IMG/VR virus record: IMGVR_UViG_3300046501_000160
Span: 1-46,519 of that record
Direction: 5' to 3' (one strand)
Origin: a virus
DNA: 46,519 nt
The translations under genes and the position numbers were made by a program. Below, piece after piece: positions 45,963 to 46,519 of the stretch (within the stretch, counting starts at the first letter, position 1; each line of letters begins with the position of its first letter). The notes beneath the pieces are model-generated. The model saw nothing but the letters and a program-made list of their open reading frames with translations, did no database searches and had not been told where the DNA came from.

Positions 45963-46519
45963 CGGCTTTCTGGCTAACGCCACCCGTTTCCACTGCATCG
46001 GTATCACCAACGTCGATACAGGCGAATACGTGGGGTATCGTCCCCACGAACTCGACGAAGCCTTGGCCCGCATGGCTGAGGCTGACGAGATCATCGGCCA
46101 GAACATCATCCGGCACGATATCCCGCTCGCCAAGAAACTGAAGAAGGGCTGGAGCCCCAAACCTGGAGCGAAGATCAGCGACACGATGGTCATCAGCCGC
46201 ACGATGTTTCCGAACATCAAGGCGACTGACATCGGGCTGGTCCAAGCAGGCAAGCTCCCGCCGAAATACAAAGGCAAGCACAGCGTCGCTGCGTGGGGCC
46301 ATCGCCTCGGGAATCCCAAGGGCGACTACGCGGAGATCATGGAAGCCAAAGCTCGTGAGCTTGGCCTTGAGAACCCGCGTGACATTGCGACCTACGTGTG
46401 GGGCACCTTCAACGAAGACATGTTCGAATACATGGGGCAGGACTGCGCCACCAACTTCGACATGTGGAAGCACTTCAATCCCGATGCCTACCCGCAGGCA
46501 CCGTTAGCCCTTGAGCATC
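45931..46519 (+). CDS. T7-type DNA polymerase, N-terminal exonuclease part (continues at 1-1631)
   Basis: The first 196 residues hold the proofreading 3'-5' exonuclease: LLWDTESNG carries the Exo I aspartate and glutamate, IGQNIIRHDIPLAKKL is Exo II, and YMGQDCATNF fits Exo III. Other blocks (TRFHCIGI, KLPPKYKGKHSVAAWGHRLG) match T7 gp5 closely. ATG 45931 has GGAAG upstream. The gene is cut only by the window boundary. Confidence 0.96.
   Translation, partial: MLRLLWDTESNGFLANATRFHCIGITNVDTGEYVGYRPHELDEALARMAEADEIIGQNIIRHDIPLAKKLKKGWSPKPGAKISDTMVISRTMFPNIKATDIGLVQAGKLPPKYKGKHSVAAWGHRLGNPKGDYAEIMEAKARELGLENPRDIATYVWGTFNEDMFEYMGQDCATNFDMWKHFNPDAYPQAPLALEH

Overview
The window is the complete genome of a temperate T7-like podovirus (tailed phage with a single-subunit RNA polymerase), shown as a circle cut open inside its DNA polymerase gene. 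The last base (46519) and the first two bases form one codon, and the reading frame continues across the junction to give one polymerase of about 739 residues. The host is probably an alphaproteobacterium. That is an inference from the base composition, the style of the tRNA-Cys-like attP fragment, and the lysis and tail protein families; it is not proven.

Layout. (a) 30091-31037 is a gene-free regulatory hub between two divergent gene blocks. It is rich in CCTAGG, GATGGAACCG repeats, palindromes and a terminator-like hairpin. (b) 31038-35497 (+) is the early and lysogeny region: small unknown genes, two near-identical structured leader RNAs, a larger folded RNA, a MarR-like regulator behind a palindrome, and a tyrosine integrase. 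An attP-like tRNA-Cys 5' half and a strong terminator follow. (c) 35754-46519 and on through 1-9442 (+) is the transcription and replication block: T7-type RNA polymerase flanked by a duplicated promoter-like module, a possible ADP-ribosyltransferase, a TerB/TerC cassette, ssDNA-binding protein, endonuclease I, primase-helicase, DNA polymerase, exonuclease, nucleotide-metabolism enzymes, an RNA/DNA ligase, a methyltransferase-like protein and many tiny proteins. It ends at a bidirectional terminator (9447-9492). (d) 9497-30090 (-) is the virion and lysis block on the opposite strand: tail fibre, nozzle, ejection proteins, terminase, portal, scaffold, capsid, adaptor, second fibre, lysozyme, membrane proteins and an SGNH-esterase tail protein.

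The replication and transcription half is clearly T7-like (gp1, 2.5, 3, 4, 5 and 6 homologues). The capsid, adaptor, portal and terminase look like a different podovirus lineage, and the virion block is inverted relative to T7, where all genes lie on one strand. A motif beginning AGCMTCAGGGGGT lies, correctly oriented, at the head of the virion operon, of the RNA polymerase gene and of the replication operon. It is the best candidate for a promoter of the phage polymerase.

The most unusual content is the phage-borne TerB - two mini membrane proteins - TerC cassette, the covarying early leader RNAs, and an attP arrangement in which lysogeny would put a host tRNA-Cys under phage transcription while a terminator shields the RNA polymerase gene.
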